From Pseudomonadota bacterium (GTDB lineage Bacteria > Desulfobacterota > Desulfovibrionia > Desulfovibrionales > Desulfovibrionaceae): DNA of 64,000 nucleotides. A model generated the notes under the pieces. That model made no database searches. It was not told the DNA's origin and saw only the letters and a list, made by a program, of their open reading frames with translations. Location of the stretch: NCBI GenBank assembly GCA_018816865.1, contig JAHIUW010000031.1, positions 1-64,000 on the forward strand, read 5' to 3'. This document shows, in pieces, positions 1-8,857 of the stretch (position 1 is the stretch's first letter; the number at the start of each line of letters is the position of its first letter). The position numbers and the translations under genes are program-made.

Positions 1-1
1 C

Positions 2-364
2 AAGGGTGTCGCCATCAGCATGGATGGCCGTGGGCGGGCGCTGGACAACGTGTTCATTGAACGGCTTTGGTGGACGGTCAAATATGAGGATGTGTACCCG
101 AAAGGTTATGCGGACGGGCATGAGCTGTACAAGGGGCTCAGTAAATACTTCAAATATTATAGCGAGGAGCGAGGCCATTTCGCTTTGGACAAAAGGACGC
201 CTGCTGAGGTATTCGATGAAGGTGCGCGACTGAACATGGCCGTCGACCTCCGTCGCTCCGCTCCGCCCCCAGCCTACGGGCTGCCCCTTCGGGGACGGGC
301 TCCGCTCCACGATGAAGGTTGCCAGAGACGGCCCATGCCGTTCAGAACGAGGAACCAGGACTAA
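2..364 (+). mobile_element. IS3-family transposase OrfB, C-terminal fragment
   Basis: The reading frame enters from the window edge and encodes ISMDGRGRALDNVFIERLWW followed by VKYEDVY and RTPAEVF, the classic end of the DDE integrase domain of IS3-family OrfB. The conserved catalytic Glu is in the NVFIERLW motif. Recognisable similarity ends near base 235; the frame stays open to 364 through arginine- and proline-rich sequence that looks non-native. The 5' part lies outside the window, so whether the element is intact cannot be judged. It directly abuts a truncated gmd, so it probably caused or followed that truncation. Confidence 0.85.
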
Positions 365-417
365 CAGATTCCACCTTATCTCGACCGGGCCGTGGTCGGG
401 AAATGGGAGAAGGCGCA

Positions 418-825
418 TGGTGCCACACCCGCGACTACGTGGAGATGCAGTGGCTGATGCTGCAGCAGGAACAGCCGGAGGATTATGTGATTGCCAGCGG
501 AGTGCAGAACAGTGTTCGTGATTTCATCAATACCGTCGGCAGGGAGCTTGGCATGGAAATCACATGGCAGGGGTTGGGGCTTGAAGAGTCCGGAACTGAC
601 CATGTCGGCAAGGTGATCGTCAGGGTTGATCCCCGTTACTTCCGGCTGACCGAGGTGCAGACCTTGCCCGGTGCCCCGAGCAAGGCCAAGGAGAAGCTTG
701 GCTGGACGCCCACGATTGGCTATGAGGAGCTGGTTGCCGAGATGGTGCGTGAAGACCTGAAGAGCGCCGAGCGTGATAAACGGTTGAAGAAGCACGGCTT
801 TGCCGCCTACGACCACCATGAGTAG
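418..825 (+). pseudogene. gmd: GDP-mannose 4,6-dehydratase, 3' remnant
   Basis: The last ~135 residues of a GDP-mannose 4,6-dehydratase are readable: HTRDYVEMQWLMLQQEQPED, then VIASGVQNSVRDF, then VDPRYFRLTEV, KAKEKLGWTP and a charged C-terminus. A full family member is about 320-370 residues and begins with a Rossmann GxxGxxG fold and a YxxxK catalytic pair; all of that is missing here. Similarity starts abruptly near base 418, where the usual RDWGH motif reads AWCH, about 180 bases after the recognisable end of the IS3 transposase. No start codon or ribosome site of its own is convincing. It would normally supply GDP-4-keto-6-deoxymannose to the next gene. Confidence 0.85.
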
Positions 826-829
826 CAGC

Positions 830-1807
830 ATGGAGAAGAACTCTAAGATTTATGTATCTGGGCACCGGGGCTTGGTCGGGTCGGCCATCGTGCGCAACCT
901 ACAGGCCAAGGGCTATGCCGACCTGTTGCTGCGCACCCATGCTGAGCTCGATCTGACCAATCAGGCGGCTACTGAGATCTTTTTCCAACAGGAAAAGCCG
1001 GACTATGTCTTTCTCGCTGCTGCCAAAGTTGGGGGAATTTATGCCAATGCTGAAAGCCCGGCGGAATTCATTCGTGATAATCTGGCGATTCAGACCAACG
1101 TCATCCACGCCGCCTACCTGAACGGAGTGAAACGTCTGTTGTTTCTCGGCTCCAGCTGCATCTATCCGAAGCTGGCGCCGCAGCCCATGAGGGAGGAATA
1201 CCTCCTTACTGGCCCGCTGGAGCCGACCAACCGACCTTATGCGCTGGCCAAAATTGCGGGCATCGAGATGTGCTGGAGCTACAACCGGCAGCACGGGACC
1301 AAGTACTTGGCGGTGATGCCCACCAATTTGTACGGCCCGGGTGACAACTACCACCCCGAAAACAGCCACGTTATTCCGGCGCTGATCCGTAAGTTCCATG
1401 AGGCCAAGGTCCAGGGTTCGTCGACAGTGACTGTCTGGGGCAGCGGTACACCCCGGCGGGAATTCCTCTATAGCGAGGACATGGCCGATGCCTGTGTGTT
1501 CTTGATGGGTTTGGCCGAGCAGTCCTACGCCGGTCTGCTCGGTAGCGATGAAAGCAAGACGGGTAGATTTGAGCCGCCGCTGGTGAACATTGGCGCGGGC
1601 GAGGACGTGACGATCCGTGAGTTGGCCGGTCTGGTGCAGCAAGTCGTGGGCTACGAGGGGCAGATCGTGTTCGATGCCACAAAGCCGGACGGGACACCGC
1701 GCAAGCTTTTGGACATCTCCCGCTTGGCAGGATTGGGATGGACGAGGATGGTCGGATTACGACAGGGGCTTGAGCGCGCCTACACGGATTTTTTGGTGCT
1801 TGGCTGA
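830..1807 (+). CDS. fcl: GDP-L-fucose synthase
   Basis: This 325-residue product is a short-chain dehydrogenase that epimerises and reduces GDP-4-keto-6-deoxymannose to GDP-L-fucose. It shows the N-terminal NADP site [12 protein letters not shown], the family motif [11 protein letters not shown], the SSCIYP motif, the YALAKIAG Tyr/Lys pair and [20 protein letters not shown]. Length is normal. I start at 830 because [12 protein letters not shown] matches the usual family N-terminus; an ATG at 818 overlaps the gmd stop codon and is the alternative. Neither has a clear Shine-Dalgarno. Its substrate enzyme, the upstream gmd, is truncated, so this gene works only if another gmd exists. Confidence 0.92.
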   Translation: MEKNSKIYVSGHRGLVGSAIVRNLQAKGYADLLLRTHAELDLTNQAATEIFFQQEKPDYVFLAAAKVGGIYANAESPAEFIRDNLAIQTNVIHAAYLNGVKRLLFLGSSCIYPKLAPQPMREEYLLTGPLEPTNRPYALAKIAGIEMCWSYNRQHGTKYLAVMPTNLYGPGDNYHPENSHVIPALIRKFHEAKVQGSSTVTVWGSGTPRREFLYSEDMADACVFLMGLAEQSYAGLLGSDESKTGRFEPPLVNIGAGEDVTIRELAGLVQQVVGYEGQIVFDATKPDGTPRKLLDISRLAGLGWTRMVGLRQGLERAYTDFLVLG

Positions 1808-1864
1808 GCCTGGCTGAGTGGAATAAGCCGAGAGGTTTCTCCATCGTAGTGACCTCTCCCCTGA

Positions 1865-2068
1865 AACCTGAACTATAGAAAACCAGAGAATTTTGGCAAA
1901 CAATCCTATGATCGAGACAAGGATGCCGCTACAAGCGGCAAGAAGGAGCGCAACGAAAGGATTCGCTCTGCCTACGAGCAATATGGCTATCGACAAAAAG
2001 AAATATCCGAACACTTAGGGCTGCACTATACGACGATCAATTATATCATTATTAAGGCAAAACGCTAA
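1865..2068 (+). pseudogene. REP-associated tyrosine transposase (RAYT/TnpA_REP), C-terminal remnant
   Basis: An open frame without a start codon encodes about 67 residues including RNERIRSAYEQYGYRQKEIS followed by EHLGLHYTTINYIIIKAK. This is the helix-turn-helix tail typical of REP-associated Y1 transposases (IS200-like). The catalytic HUH and tyrosine parts are absent, so this is a remnant. The stop codon lies inside a REP-like repeat that recurs near 4.5 kb, the arrangement expected for a RAYT and its cognate repeats. Confidence 0.65.
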
Positions 2069-2092
2069 AATAAAAGACCTGACCCCATTCTT
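2065..2092 (+). repeat. REP-like repeat, copy 1
   Basis: 28 bases ending in AGACCTGACCCCATTCTT are identical to bases 4512-4539. The copy starts at the stop codon of the RAYT remnant. A partial echo of the tail (GACCCCATTCTTT) follows at about 2110. Confidence 0.7.
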
Positions 2093-2167
2093 TTTTCATT
2101 CTTTTTTGTGACCCCATTCTTTCGCTGGGCTAGTCGCTGCTGGCTGTCACGATGAGTATCCTTTCCG

Positions 2168-3433
2168 TCATTGCTGGGCCGCAGCCGGCACCCCGGTTTT
2201 ACGAATAACCCAGCCCACCGTCATTCCCTGAACAAGAATCGAGAACACCACCACAAAGTAGGTGAGCGTGAGCAGCAGACTGCGCGTGCTGCCAGCCGGC
2301 AGCGACAGCGCCATGGCCACGGAAATGCCACCGCGCAATCCGCCCCAGGTGAGCACGGATATCGCCCCGCGCGATTGCGCCGTCACCCGGGCGAGGGGCC
2401 CGATGATTCCCGAGACGCTCAGCCAGCGTGCGGACAACACGATCGGTATCGCGAGGAAACCGGCCACCAGCCAGTCGCGGTCGATGGGCAGCACGAGAAG
2501 TTCCAGGCCGATCAGGAGAAAGAGAATGGCATTGAGGATTTCATCGATAAGTTCCCAGAAGGTATCGACGTGTTCACGCGTCTTCTCCGTCATGGCGAAT
2601 GCCCGCCCGCGGTTACCCACGAACAGTCCCGCGACAACGACGGCGATGGGTGCGGAGAGGTGCAGGGCCTCCGCCAGGGCGTAGCTTCCCATGGCCAGGG
2701 CCAGCGTCAAGAGAACCTCGACCTGGTAGTTGTCCACGCGCTTGAGCATCAGGTAGGTAACAATTCCCGCCGTCAGTCCCAGCAGTACGGCACCGCCCAC
2801 TTCCTGGAGCAGCAGCATCACCACCGCGCCGACATCAATGGAGAGCGGTGCCGTGCCCGCGTCCAGACCGGAGAGCTGTAGCAGCAGCAGGAAGACGACA
2901 ACGCCCAGCCCGTCATTGAACAGGGACTCGCCAGCCACCTGCGCCTCGATCTGCCGGGACGCGCCGGCAGACTGCATGATTCCCATCACGGCGATGGGGT
3001 CTGTCGGTGAGATCAAAGCGCCGAACACCAGCGCATGCATGAGAGGGATGCCCAACCCAAGCCAGCCGAGGACCAGCCAGGTCATTGCTCCGACAATGCA
3101 CGTGGAGATGAGCGTTCCCAAAATGGCGAGCAGCGAAATGCTCGGCCATTCGCGGGCGAGGTCATCAATATCCACGTGTATGGAACTGGCGAAGAGCAGG
3201 AACGCGAGCAGGCCATGCAGCATAATTTGGCGGAAATCGACCTGCGAGACCAGTGTCGCCGCCTCTACGCGAAACGTTCCCGTGTAGGGGCCAACAAGGA
3301 CGATGGCCAGCGATGCGACCAGACCCACCAGCATGACGCCGATGGTGGTCGGCAACTTGATGTACCGGTAGTTGATGAAGCTCGAAACGGCTGCGAGCGT
3401 AATCAGAATGCTGACCAGGGGAAAGAAGTTCAA
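2168..3433 (-). CDS. Na+(K+)/H+ antiporter, CPA1 family
   Basis: The 421-residue polytopic membrane protein belongs to the CPA1 (NhaP/NHE-like) monovalent cation:proton antiporters and would act in the inner membrane in pH and sodium homeostasis. Diagnostic motifs are ALISPTDPIAVMGI in the transport core and AGESLFNDGLGVVVF, which carries the conserved ND pair. About 12 hydrophobic segments are readable. The start appears to be TTG with a GGGAGG site close upstream; no in-frame ATG precedes the first membrane segment. It stands alone on the minus strand, with no regulator visible. Confidence 0.88.
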   Translation of the reverse strand: MNFFPLVSILITLAAVSSFINYRYIKLPTTIGVMLVGLVASLAIVLVGPYTGTFRVEAATLVSQVDFRQIMLHGLLAFLLFASSIHVDIDDLAREWPSISLLAILGTLISTCIVGAMTWLVLGWLGLGIPLMHALVFGALISPTDPIAVMGIMQSAGASRQIEAQVAGESLFNDGLGVVVFLLLLQLSGLDAGTAPLSIDVGAVVMLLLQEVGGAVLLGLTAGIVTYLMLKRVDNYQVEVLLTLALAMGSYALAEALHLSAPIAVVVAGLFVGNRGRAFAMTEKTREHVDTFWELIDEILNAILFLLIGLELLVLPIDRDWLVAGFLAIPIVLSARWLSVSGIIGPLARVTAQSRGAISVLTWGGLRGGISVAMALSLPAGSTRSLLLTLTYFVVVFSILVQGMTVGWVIRKTGVPAAAQQ

Positions 3434-3597
3434 AATGCCTCCCGGAATGCTTGGCGGCTTGGTTCGCCACGCTTCGCGCTTTGTCTGCGTTTGCTGTCAT
3501 ACAAAGGACGGGAGCCGTGAGTCAATCACGCTGGGTGCCCTGTCGGTTCCTCTGTCCCCATCTGGCTGCTCCGCACGAGAGGAAGGAGGACAGTGCG

Positions 3598-3705
3598 AGG
3601 CAGGCCATGCTGCACCGCGGCGCGGGCATCGACGTGGTCTGGCCGCGGATGCTTTTCTTGGGAGGGATCGGCGGCGTGTTGTTCGCCGGAGCCTTGCTGC
3701 GTTAG
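3598..3705 (+). pseudogene. Possible C-terminal tail of an ABC-2 type permease
   Basis: The segment encodes RQAMLHRGAGIDVVWPRMLF followed by a hydrophobic glycine-rich helix and ends in ALLR. This is the pattern of the last membrane segment of ABC-2 drug/polysaccharide export permeases (…KG-G-D-hhWP…). No upstream part of such a gene exists; the preceding bases show no family similarity. It is best read as a decayed relic, and a chance match is possible. Confidence 0.4.
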
Positions 3706-3811
3706 TGCAAGACCACCAGCCAGCTCGCATGACCTTGTGAGGGCGGCTGGCCTTATTGCGAGGCGGCTCAGTCTCGTGGAGGGCACAGATGCTCCCTGCG
3801 CTGCGGACGTA

Positions 3812-4186
3812 TCAGAAGCCGGGCGTGGGATTAATCTTTTGTTCGCTCTTGGCCGGTTTTGTCTCCAGATGGTTGTAGCGGCTCCAGGCATTTTCCGACA
3901 AACGGCTCAGAATGGCGTCCAGGTCGGATTTCTGCATCAGGTCGCGCAGCCCCGCTCCGTCCATGAGGCCGTCTGATAGCCGATAGCCCTCGCCCTGTTC
4001 CAGGTCGAGTTGAATGTCCTGAATGTTGAAAACAGGCAGCGTGTCGCAGATATCCGCCAGCAGGTCGCGCACCGTCTGATAGAAAAACTTCTTCACGTCC
4101 TCCGTGGATTCGGCTTGGGTCATCATCCCTCGGAAACGGCTGCGAAATTCCTGCTCCTGCGCACTGAATGAAAGCTGAACAGTCAT
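3812..4186 (-). CDS. Hypothetical protein, 124 residues
   Basis: The protein is soluble and mixed charged, with no signal peptide and no recognised domain. It starts MTVQLSFSAQEQEF and is rich in D, E, L and R, so it is probably helical. The start at 4186 is chosen because AGGAGA sits seven bases upstream; the frame extends further 5' but without a site. Codon use is like the surrounding high-GC genes, supporting a real gene. Function is unknown. Confidence 0.6.
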   Translation of the reverse strand: MTVQLSFSAQEQEFRSRFRGMMTQAESTEDVKKFFYQTVRDLLADICDTLPVFNIQDIQLDLEQGEGYRLSDGLMDGAGLRDLMQKSDLDAILSRLSENAWSRYNHLETKPAKSEQKINPTPGF

Positions 4187-4497
4187 AGGTTCTCCTTGGT
4201 TGTTGACGTTTCGATAACAACCCCTGGGGGAGGACCGGACGAGGACGAGCGGTCCCTCCTGCACCATAGCATGCAAAGAGGGAGTGGCATAGGTTTGGCC
4301 GGAATCAGGGGGAATATGGGGTTAGGTCGTTTATTCTAGTGTTTTTTCAATAAGAAAACCCCCTACGTGCATTCAAGCGGACAGGGAGTTTGTTTTTGCT
4401 GTATTGAAAGCATAGGATATAGATCATCAAAATTATGGTGATATCATGCTGCTGGCCATGAACTTTTGGAAAAAAACATACGCGGGAGGGGGATTTT

Positions 4498-4539
4498 GTC
4501 AGGTCAGAACACTAAAATAAAAGACCTGACCCCATTCTT
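4498..4539. repeat. REP-like palindromic repeat, copy 2
   Basis: GTCAGGTC (4498-4505) and GACCTGAC (4523-4530) form a perfect 8-bp inverted repeat around an AT-rich loop, followed by CCCATTCTT. Bases 4512-4539 are identical to 2065-2092 next to the RAYT remnant. It lies in the 463-base gap between 4187 and 4649, which otherwise holds nothing I can identify. Confidence 0.75.
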
Positions 4540-4649
4540 CATTAGCACTATGTCTGGGCATACCTCTAGCACTACCTCTTCGGTTTGCTGAGATGTCCGG
4601 TCGAATTTGGGGCTACTCCAGTCCCCCTAATTTTTAATTTTTAATTTAA

Positions 4650-5006
4650 TTAGAAAGGAATCTCTTCATCGCTTTCAAGCTGAGAAATGATGTCGTTAAG
4701 TACTTTATCTATCCCTTTTGCAATTCCTCTGGCCTTCTTGTATATGTCAACCATTATAGTGTACGCATTTTGTTCCTCTATATCCGAATATATGAAGTCA
4801 TCAACGGTAGATCCAAATTCGTCTTGTAGCTTGATGAATGGGACCAAATCTCCATCGCTATCACGTAAAGCTCCAATTATGATTGAGTTAATACCGATTG
4901 TTGCTATATACTCTTCTGGTTGTACAGTCTCTTCCCAGTCTACTTTTCCTGCTAAAGTATTAAGTAGTAGCTTATTAATCATTATAAGTCGTTTGTCAGT
5001 GCTCAT
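4650..5006 (-). CDS. Small acidic protein with SSB-like C-terminal tip
   Basis: This 118-residue protein resembles a widespread family of small uncharacterised proteins with a conserved KVDWEE segment near the N-terminus and a helical end (YKKARGIAKGIDKVLNDIIS). Its last residues, ESDEEIPF, closely resemble the acidic tip of single-stranded DNA-binding protein (D-D-D-I-P-F) that recruits repair enzymes, although no OB fold is evident. A strong AAAGGAGA site lies in the end of the upstream gene, whose stop overlaps this ATG by four bases, so the two are co-translated. It is AT-rich compared with its neighbours, suggesting transfer. Function unknown. Confidence 0.7.
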   Translation of the reverse strand: MSTDKRLIMINKLLLNTLAGKVDWEETVQPEEYIATIGINSIIIGALRDSDGDLVPFIKLQDEFGSTVDDFIYSDIEEQNAYTIMVDIYKKARGIAKGIDKVLNDIISQLESDEEIPF

Positions 5007-5542
5007 TTTTGTCTCCTTTTGACTGCTCCAAGTATTGCTTGAAGACTTTCTATTTGATCAGTAAGTATTTTATTTAGTCTTGCAACTTCATTTAGCTTTT
5101 TGTTTTTTTCAAGTGAAACTTCGATTGCATTTTTTGCGTTTCTTAACTGGGTTGTAACTTGAAGAAGATCTTCTTTTTCGTTTTCTTCAAGGCCTGGGCA
5201 GCTGTTTCTTGTAGAGGATACATGCTTTATAGCTGATAGAAATTTGTCTGGTAGTATAGAAAGATTACCACTTCTCATATGGTTTTGTGCTTCAGCAATG
5301 CTTGTCGCAGCATGAGATAGGCCTGATATGGAGTCTATGCTGTACACAGCTGATTTTGCTTCAGCCGCAGCTTTTTTTGCTCTTTTGGCCTGCCGGTATG
5401 CAAGGAAAGAAAAGATTAGTCCAGCTAGAGCGAGTATGGTTCCTATATGAGTGGAGGCAACTATAACATAGGGCGATGTCATGGCTGAAATTGCCGTGTC
5501 GGCGAGGGGTGGTGTTATGCTTGGGGCTTGTACGAATTGCAT
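5003..5542 (-). CDS. Small membrane-anchored coiled-coil protein
   Basis: The 179-residue protein has one membrane helix at about residues 27-50 (IVASTHIGTILALAGLIFSF) followed by a basic stretch (RQAKRAKKAAAEAK) and a long, heptad-like cytoplasmic segment. It is the first gene of an AT-rich pair with the next small gene on the minus strand (ATGA overlap). The topology, anchor plus helical rod, resembles membrane-tethered accessory subunits, but I recognise no family. The start at 5542 is the first ATG; one at 5485 would still retain the membrane helix. Confidence 0.65.
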   Translation of the reverse strand: MQFVQAPSITPPLADTAISAMTSPYVIVASTHIGTILALAGLIFSFLAYRQAKRAKKAAAEAKSAVYSIDSISGLSHAATSIAEAQNHMRSGNLSILPDKFLSAIKHVSSTRNSCPGLEENEKEDLLQVTTQLRNAKNAIEVSLEKNKKLNEVARLNKILTDQIESLQAILGAVKRRQK

Positions 5543-5745
5543 GGGACTCTATATCACCACAAACAGAAAAGAGGAAGCTGGATAAAGGGTGGGCTGTGTT
5601 GGAAATGGATGTGCCTTGCTAGAAAGGAGATTGGGGTAGATATCATGAGTTATAGGCCAACTCCCTTCTCTCGACGTCAGTCCGGTATTTTGTTTTCTCA
5701 TGGCACTAATGCTGTCCCTCCCCACCCTCGCAGGCTCGTGCTCGC

Positions 5746-6411
5746 CTAAAAGATCAGCCTGCTCTCGCTGATGGCCAGCTTGCGCAGGGACTTGATCCCA
5801 TCCAGGTCGAGCTTGGTGATCATCCGTGTGCAATAGGTCTCCACGGTGCGCACGCTGATATTGAGGGCCGCAGCGATTTCCGCGTTGCCTTCGCCCTGGG
5901 CCAGCAGGGACCAGATCTGCTGCTCGCGCTCGCTGAAGATCCGGGTCTGGCGCGTCTCGCCAAGGACCGGCGAGACCGACTCGGGCGAGTTGGGGTCGAG
6001 GTTGGCGGCGGCGCGGGGGCTGGTGTAGCGCTTGCCCGCCAGGACCTGGCGCACGGCATCCAGCAATACTTCCGAGGGTTCGCGCTTGCTGACGTAGCCC
6101 CGGGCTCCCCGGTCCCTGGCCCGCTGCTGCGTGGCCGCGTCCTCGTGCATGGAATAGACAAGCACGGGGATGCCGCGTTCGAGCATGATGGGCAGGATGT
6201 CCAGGCCGCTTTCCCCGCACAGGCTCAAGTCCACGATGGCTAGGTCCGCACCGCTGCCGTCGATGGCTGCCAGGACCTCGTCCCGGCTGGTCGCCGTGCC
6301 GCAGATCAGGTGCCTGTCCTGGGCCAGGAGGATGGCCAGTCCGTCCAGCACGGCGGGGTGGTCGTCCGCCAGAAAGATGCGCGCGCCCTGCTGGTTTGAT
6401 TGATGCGTCAT
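5746..6411 (-). CDS. NarL/LuxR-type response regulator
   Basis: The 221-residue protein has an N-terminal receiver domain (FLADDHPAVLDGL with the acidic pocket, phospho-acceptor Asp in LAIVDLSL) and a C-terminal LuxR helix-turn-helix (FSEREQQIWSLLAQGEGNAE, then NISVRTVETY). It is a transcription factor whose partner is the kinase immediately upstream; the genes overlap by four bases (ATGA). The frame extends upstream of 6411 inside the kinase gene, but the ATG at 6411 gives a complete receiver domain. No target operator can be assigned. Confidence 0.93.
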   Translation of the reverse strand: MTHQSNQQGARIFLADDHPAVLDGLAILLAQDRHLICGTATSRDEVLAAIDGSGADLAIVDLSLCGESGLDILPIMLERGIPVLVYSMHEDAATQQRARDRGARGYVSKREPSEVLLDAVRQVLAGKRYTSPRAAANLDPNSPESVSPVLGETRQTRIFSEREQQIWSLLAQGEGNAEIAAALNISVRTVETYCTRMITKLDLDGIKSLRKLAISESRLIF

Positions 6412-8513
6412 GCCTGTTTCCTTGTCTGCGCCGAAGGTGCCTGGCCCGAAGGGCTGCAGTGTCCGCAGGGGGCCGTGCAGCTGACCACGGTCCCGCCGCC
6501 CTCGGCGTCCTGGATGTTGAGCTCTCCCCCGATCATCCGCGCCCGGTGGGCCATGATGCCCGTGCCGAGTCCGCCCTTGGATTTGGCGGCCCTGGCCCTG
6601 CCGATGCCGTTGTCGCGCACGGAGATGGTGACCATGCCGTCCGCGCTGCACGAGCAGTCCATGTCGATGCGCGTGGCCCGTGCGTGTTTCACGGCGTTGG
6701 ACAGGGCCTCCTGGCCGATGCGATACAGCTGGGTGACGTTGGCGTTGGGCGGGCAGGTCTCGCAGGCCTGGTTCCGCGTGAACTCGATGGGCACACCGCT
6801 GGACAGGGAGAAGCGCCGGATCAGATCCGTGAGCGAGGGGCCGGAGCTTGCGGGGTTGTGCTCCTGGGGCCACAGCCCGTGGGAGACGTCGTAGGCTTGG
6901 TCCACCAGTTGATCCAGCAGGCCCGAGAGTTGGCCCAGCTCGGCGTTTCGGCCCTCGGTCTGGTCCATGCGCAGCAGCACGGAACAGCGCAGGCGTGCCG
7001 CCGTGAGCAATTGGCACAGCCCGTCGTGCAGGTCCACGCTGATACGCCGCCGTTCTTCTTCGCTGATGTTGATGATCTCGCGCTCCAGGCGGTTGCGCTC
7101 GGCCATCTCCGTCTCCAGGGTCAGGTTCTTGCTCTCCAGCTGCACCGAGAGGGTCTCCACCGAGGAAAACGCGCGCGACAGGCGTTGCGACAAGGCGAAG
7201 GCCTGGCTCATGATGAAGATCAGCATGCCCAGGACCAGCAGCGGCGTGGTGTTGATGATCCGCAGATCGTTGAGCATGTCGTTGATGCCGATCAGCCCCA
7301 GGACCAGGAACCCCAAAAAGATGAAGTGCGCGCCTTCCCTGCCCCTGCGCCAGGCCCGGTAGAGCCGCGCAAAGCAATAGAGGATCAGCGCCACCGAGGA
7401 CAGGTAGTACAGCGGCAGGGCTGTGGTCAGCGTGAGCGAGCTGCCCAACGCGGCCAGAAGGGTGAAGGCCCCGCCCGTGGCCCAGGAATAGTGCTGAACC
7501 AGCCGCGAAAACTCCCGCGGGTAGAGCGAGCGGAAGAAGGCGAAGCCCACGGGCACGGAAAGGAAGAAGCAGGCGATGGCGAAATGCTCCAGCCCCAGGG
7601 CCGGAAGGTTCGGCAGCACGGTGAGCACCACCCAGCCGCTGGATTCCGAGCAGCTGTAGTTGCCCAGCCAGAGCAGGCAGTAGATGGCGAAGAGCAGCGG
7701 CGAGGTGTCGCGGCGGCGGAAGAAGTACAAGGCCACGTGGTAGACGCCCATGATGAACAGCACGCCCGCCAGGAACATGGCGATGCCCGTGTCATGCAGG
7801 GCCTGGGCCAGCATGGTGGACTCCGGCCCGATCCAGAGCGGGGCGATGGGGCCGCCCTCGCGGAAGTATTGGTTGGATATCTGGAGCACCAGCTCCAGGG
7901 GCTCCGTCTTTGTCTGGAGATCGCCCAGGGTGTGTAGCGGGATGACCATTGAGGACAGCCGGGGTTCCTCGATATGGTCTTTTTCGGCGGGAATGCCGCT
8001 GTGCGCCAGCTGTCGTCCGTTGACCCACAGGGTCCAGGCCGTGCAGATGTTCGTCAGACGCAGGGCGGTCTGCCCCGCGGTGGGGAGGTTGTGCACCAGA
8101 AGGCGCATGGTGGCGCAGCCCGTGGCATTCAGCGCGCTGGCACCCGGCTTGTTCTGGCTCCAGGGACCGGGGACGTTGGCGTAGCTCGGGGCGGTTTGAT
8201 CAGGGGCGGCTTGTGCGGGGGTGGCCAGCTCAGAGGGGGACTGATCAAGGGCTGCCAGTTCTGCGGGTTCGAGCAGCCGCTCCCAGCGCACCTCCCACTG
8301 ACCATCCAGGCGCACGGGTCCCTGGCGCTCAAAGTCCCAGGTTGAGAGGTCGATGACGCCCTGCGCGGCCTTGGGCATGGGTGGCTGCGGGTCAAGGGAG
8401 GCGTAGCCGTAGAGCGCCAAAACCGAGAGCGCCAGCAGGGTGTAGATCCAACGCCTTTTGGCCGTGTGCCTGAGAGGGGGCACTTGGGGTGTCGAAAGGG
8501 GCAGTTCAGTCAT
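6408..8513 (-). CDS. 7TM sensor histidine kinase (7TMR-DISM type, HisKA_3)
   Basis: The 701-residue inner-membrane kinase has an N-terminal membrane anchor (about residues 21-38), a periplasmic region of ~180 residues, a seven-helix membrane block (MFLAGVLFIMGVYHVALYFF begins it), a coiled coil, a NarX-type dimerisation/phospho-acceptor site (RRRISVDLHDGLCQLL, His near 495) and a GHKL ATPase with DNGIGRARA and GLGTGIMAHRA. The periplasmic part fits the 7TMR-DISMED2 carbohydrate-like sensory fold, so the ligand may be a small molecule; this is inference. I choose ATG 8513 over an in-frame TTG 39 bases upstream. It forms an operon with the regulator downstream. Confidence 0.9.
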   Translation of the reverse strand: MTELPLSTPQVPPLRHTAKRRWIYTLLALSVLALYGYASLDPQPPMPKAAQGVIDLSTWDFERQGPVRLDGQWEVRWERLLEPAELAALDQSPSELATPAQAAPDQTAPSYANVPGPWSQNKPGASALNATGCATMRLLVHNLPTAGQTALRLTNICTAWTLWVNGRQLAHSGIPAEKDHIEEPRLSSMVIPLHTLGDLQTKTEPLELVLQISNQYFREGGPIAPLWIGPESTMLAQALHDTGIAMFLAGVLFIMGVYHVALYFFRRRDTSPLLFAIYCLLWLGNYSCSESSGWVVLTVLPNLPALGLEHFAIACFFLSVPVGFAFFRSLYPREFSRLVQHYSWATGGAFTLLAALGSSLTLTTALPLYYLSSVALILYCFARLYRAWRRGREGAHFIFLGFLVLGLIGINDMLNDLRIINTTPLLVLGMLIFIMSQAFALSQRLSRAFSSVETLSVQLESKNLTLETEMAERNRLEREIINISEEERRRISVDLHDGLCQLLTAARLRCSVLLRMDQTEGRNAELGQLSGLLDQLVDQAYDVSHGLWPQEHNPASSGPSLTDLIRRFSLSSGVPIEFTRNQACETCPPNANVTQLYRIGQEALSNAVKHARATRIDMDCSCSADGMVTISVRDNGIGRARAAKSKGGLGTGIMAHRARMIGGELNIQDAEGGGTVVSCTAPCGHCSPSGQAPSAQTRKQA

Positions 8514-8552
8514 TGGGATGAGATTCCGATGTCCTTGCTTGTTTCGTTGCAA

Positions 8553-8857
8553 CTATCAGAACACGTTGGATTTATGAAGCCGTATTCTGTCATCCATGCC
8601 CGCAGGAGGGTGGACCGCAGCGTCCCTGCGACACGAAAAAAGCAGGGGTGATTTTTACTGGCAGGGCTCTCTGGCGTACTTTTTTTAAGAAAAATGCCGC
8701 ATGTACGGGGTTCCCCGGACAACCTTGGGTCGAGGTATCGGTTAGATATCTCCACACATGAGGACACGGACCGCCGCTGCCGGATTGCATGACGCAAAAA
8801 AGGCTACGCACCACGCTCGGCAGAGAATCCTCAGGCACAAGTTTTGTGGGAGTCCAT
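8553..8857. other. Intergenic stretch upstream of the sensor kinase
   Basis: No convincing coding frame on either strand. It should contain the promoter of the minus-strand kinase/regulator operon, but I cannot pick a clear -10/-35 pair. Short complementary segments (CGCAGG near 8602 and CCTGCG near 8626) could form a weak hairpin. Confidence 0.4.

Noticed and set aside
3451-3705. A complete 84-codon gene upstream of the ABC-2-like tail
   Set aside because: Only the last ~36 residues look like protein; the 5' part overlaps the antiporter's start region and has no ribosome site.
6396-7937. Long plus-strand open frame (513 codons) opposite the sensor kinase
   Set aside because: It is a GC-driven antisense shadow: composition is dominated by Gln, Arg, Gly and His repeats, there is no ribosome site, and the opposite strand has all kinase motifs.
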